The translations under genes were made by a program, and so were the position numbers. From NCBI GenBank assembly GCA_025938935.1, contig JAPCWB010000001.1:2170001-2234000 (forward strand): 64,000 nucleotides of DNA, in the 5' to 3' direction. Origin of the DNA: Novosphingobium sp. MW5. GTDB taxonomy: Bacteria; Pseudomonadota; Alphaproteobacteria; Sphingomonadales; Sphingomonadaceae. Of the stretch, positions 62,872 through 64,000 are shown piece after piece. The notes under the pieces were generated by a model. That model saw only the letters and a list, made by a program, of their open reading frames with translations, was not told the origin of the DNA and ran no database searches. How positions within the stretch are numbered: position 1 is the stretch's first letter; each line of letters starts with the position of its first letter.

Positions 62872-63462
62872 ATGGAATTGGCTGCCTTGGTGCCGGTGGT
62901 GATTGCGGGATACCTGCTGGGCTCGATCCCGTTTGGCCTGCTGCTGACACGACTCACGGGGGCGGGGGACCTGCGTTCGATCGGGTCGGGCAATATCGGC
63001 GCTACCAACGTTCTGCGCACCGGGCGCAAGGGGCTGGCGGCGGCAACGCTGCTGCTTGACCTGGCAAAGGGCTTCGCGGCCGTCTGGCTGGCGCGCGATG
63101 TGCTGGGGGGAGACCCGGCGATCGGCGGCCTTGCGGCGGTGATCGGGCACTGTTTCCCCATCTGGCTCAAATTCCGGGGCGGCAAGGGTGTCGCGACGCT
63201 GATGGGCGTTTCGCTCGGCCTCGGCTGGGCCATCGGCGGGGTCTATGCGGCCGTTTGGCTGGGCATACTGGCGATCACGCGCATTTCTTCGCTCTCTGGC
63301 ATGAGCGCGGCGGTTTCCGCACCGGTGGCGGCATGGCTGCTGGGCTATCCCGCCTTTGTGCCGGTGCTAGCGATCCTTGCCGTGCTGGTCATCTGGCTCC
63401 ACCGCGCCAACATCGCCCGGCTGAGCGCGGGCACCGAACCAAAGGTGGGCAGCAAGAAGTGA
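62872..63462 (+). CDS. plsY: Glycerol-3-phosphate acyltransferase PlsY
   Basis: The 196-residue integral membrane protein uses acyl-phosphate to acylate glycerol-3-phosphate, the first step of phospholipid synthesis. Conserved blocks are 'GYLLGSIPFGLLLTRLTGAG', 'DLRSIGSGNIGATNVLRTGR' and 'IGHCFPIWLKFRGGKGVATL', matching PlsY motifs 1-3. About seven hydrophobic helices are visible. The dprA gene overlaps its stop by 4 bases (GTGA). Confidence 0.96.
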   Translation: MELAALVPVVIAGYLLGSIPFGLLLTRLTGAGDLRSIGSGNIGATNVLRTGRKGLAAATLLLDLAKGFAAVWLARDVLGGDPAIGGLAAVIGHCFPIWLKFRGGKGVATLMGVSLGLGWAIGGVYAAVWLGILAITRISSLSGMSAAVSAPVAAWLLGYPAFVPVLAILAVLVIWLHRANIARLSAGTEPKVGSKK

Positions 63463-64000
63463 GCGAGGCCGCCGTGCTGGAGCTTTCCCGCGACGAGGCT
63501 TTTGCCCGCATCCGGCTGCTGCGCTCCCCCAATGTCGGGCCGGTGAGCTATGCGCAGCTGCTGCGCCGCTTTGGGACCGCAGCAGCGGCGCTGGAGGCAC
63601 TGCCCGACCTGGCCGGAAAGCGCGCGGGCGGGGCCTATCGCGCTGCGCCGACGGACCGCATCGAGGCGGAGATTGCCGCCGTCCGCCGTGCCGGCGCGCG
63701 CTATCTGTTCCATGATGCGCCGGACTATCCGGTGCTGCTCAGCGCCTGTGATAGCGCGCCGCCGATCCTGACGGTTCGGGGCGACCTGTCGCTGGCCGCG
63801 CGGCCATGTGTTGCGGTGGTGGGCGCGCGCAATGCCTCGGCAGCGGCGGTCAAGCTGGCGCGCGACTTTTCGGCCGAACTGGCCGGGCATGGGGTAACGG
63901 TCGTCTCCGGCCTAGCCCGCGGGATTGACGGCGCGGCCCATCGCGGCGCGCTTGCCGGGGCGGCGAACGGCGGCGGCACCATCGGCGTGATCGCCAGTGG
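63459..64000 (+). CDS. dprA: DNA processing protein DprA, N-terminal part (cut by window edge)
   Basis: Read from GTG overlapping the plsY stop (GTGA), 180 codons are open to the edge. The text begins VSEAAVLELSRDEAFARIRL (a SAM-like N-terminal domain) and reaches the Rossmann-like DprA core 'VAVVGARNASAAAVKLARDF' and 'VVSGLARGIDGAAHRGALAG', a signature of DprA/Smf. DprA loads RecA on incoming single-stranded DNA during transformation. There is no ATG start nearby, so the GTG overlap decides the start. Confidence 0.93.
   Translation, partial: MSEAAVLELSRDEAFARIRLLRSPNVGPVSYAQLLRRFGTAAAALEALPDLAGKRAGGAYRAAPTDRIEAEIAAVRRAGARYLFHDAPDYPVLLSACDSAPPILTVRGDLSLAARPCVAVVGARNASAAAVKLARDFSAELAGHGVTVVSGLARGIDGAAHRGALAGAANGGGTIGVIAS

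Noticed and set aside
1..64000. Insertion sequences, phage, CRISPR, tRNA or rRNA
   Set aside because: No transposase or integrase motif, no regular repeat-spacer pattern and no RNA-gene signature was found by reading both strands.

Overview
The window looks like a chromosomal segment of a sphingomonad (Alphaproteobacteria, Novosphingobium/Sphingobium-like). This rests on a high G+C content, three TonB-dependent receptors with the typical 'EIVVTAQR' plug start, an alphaproteobacterial C4-pathway 5-aminolevulinate synthase, DUF2853 and DUF2889 family proteins, and many short-chain dehydrogenases (SDRs). I see no IS element, CRISPR array, tRNA or rRNA.

Positions 1-57,000 are a dense catabolic island for a cyclic or branched carboxylic acid, steroid- or terpenoid-like by gene content; the substrate itself cannot be read from the sequence. 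It holds three TonB receptors (1-1056, 8974-11682, 25655-27883), an MFS exporter, three AMP-forming acyl-CoA ligases, four class III CoA-transferases, two enoyl-CoA hydratases, a thiolase, a two-subunit acyl-CoA dehydrogenase, a CoA-ester lyase, two cytochromes P450 with one 2Fe-2S ferredoxin, a Rieske oxygenase, a luciferase-like monooxygenase, a flavin reductase, an aldehyde dehydrogenase, seven SDRs, two amidohydrolases, and regulators of the TetR (3), MarR (2) and IclR (1) families. A LuxE-like/LuxC-like pair (33811-36578) probably reduces an activated acid to an aldehyde. The genes form short, tightly overlapping operons on both strands, each usually headed or flanked by its own regulator. 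Together they suggest uptake, thioester formation, hydroxylation and stepwise beta-oxidation or ring opening.

The most striking element is at 54471-57088. A thioredoxin-reductase-like flavoprotein with a CATC redox pair is followed 11 nt later by a gene whose reading frame runs through a TGA. The codons around it read Cys-TGA-Gly-Ser-Cys, and a compact GC-rich hairpin begins 11 nt after the TGA with its loop 17 nt after it. This fits a selenocysteine-containing UGSC-type protein, which ordinary gene calling would split in two.

Four genes carry an apparent single-base frameshift (about 13436, 20740, 38135 and 52660). Most lie in short homopolymers, so sequencing error and recent decay are both possible.

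Positions 57,266-64,000 are housekeeping: an aminotransferase, a DUF2853 protein with a histone H1-like Ala/Lys/Pro tail and a C-terminal membrane anchor, hemA, a metallo-beta-lactamase-fold protein, murI, plsY and the start of dprA, which runs off the right edge.
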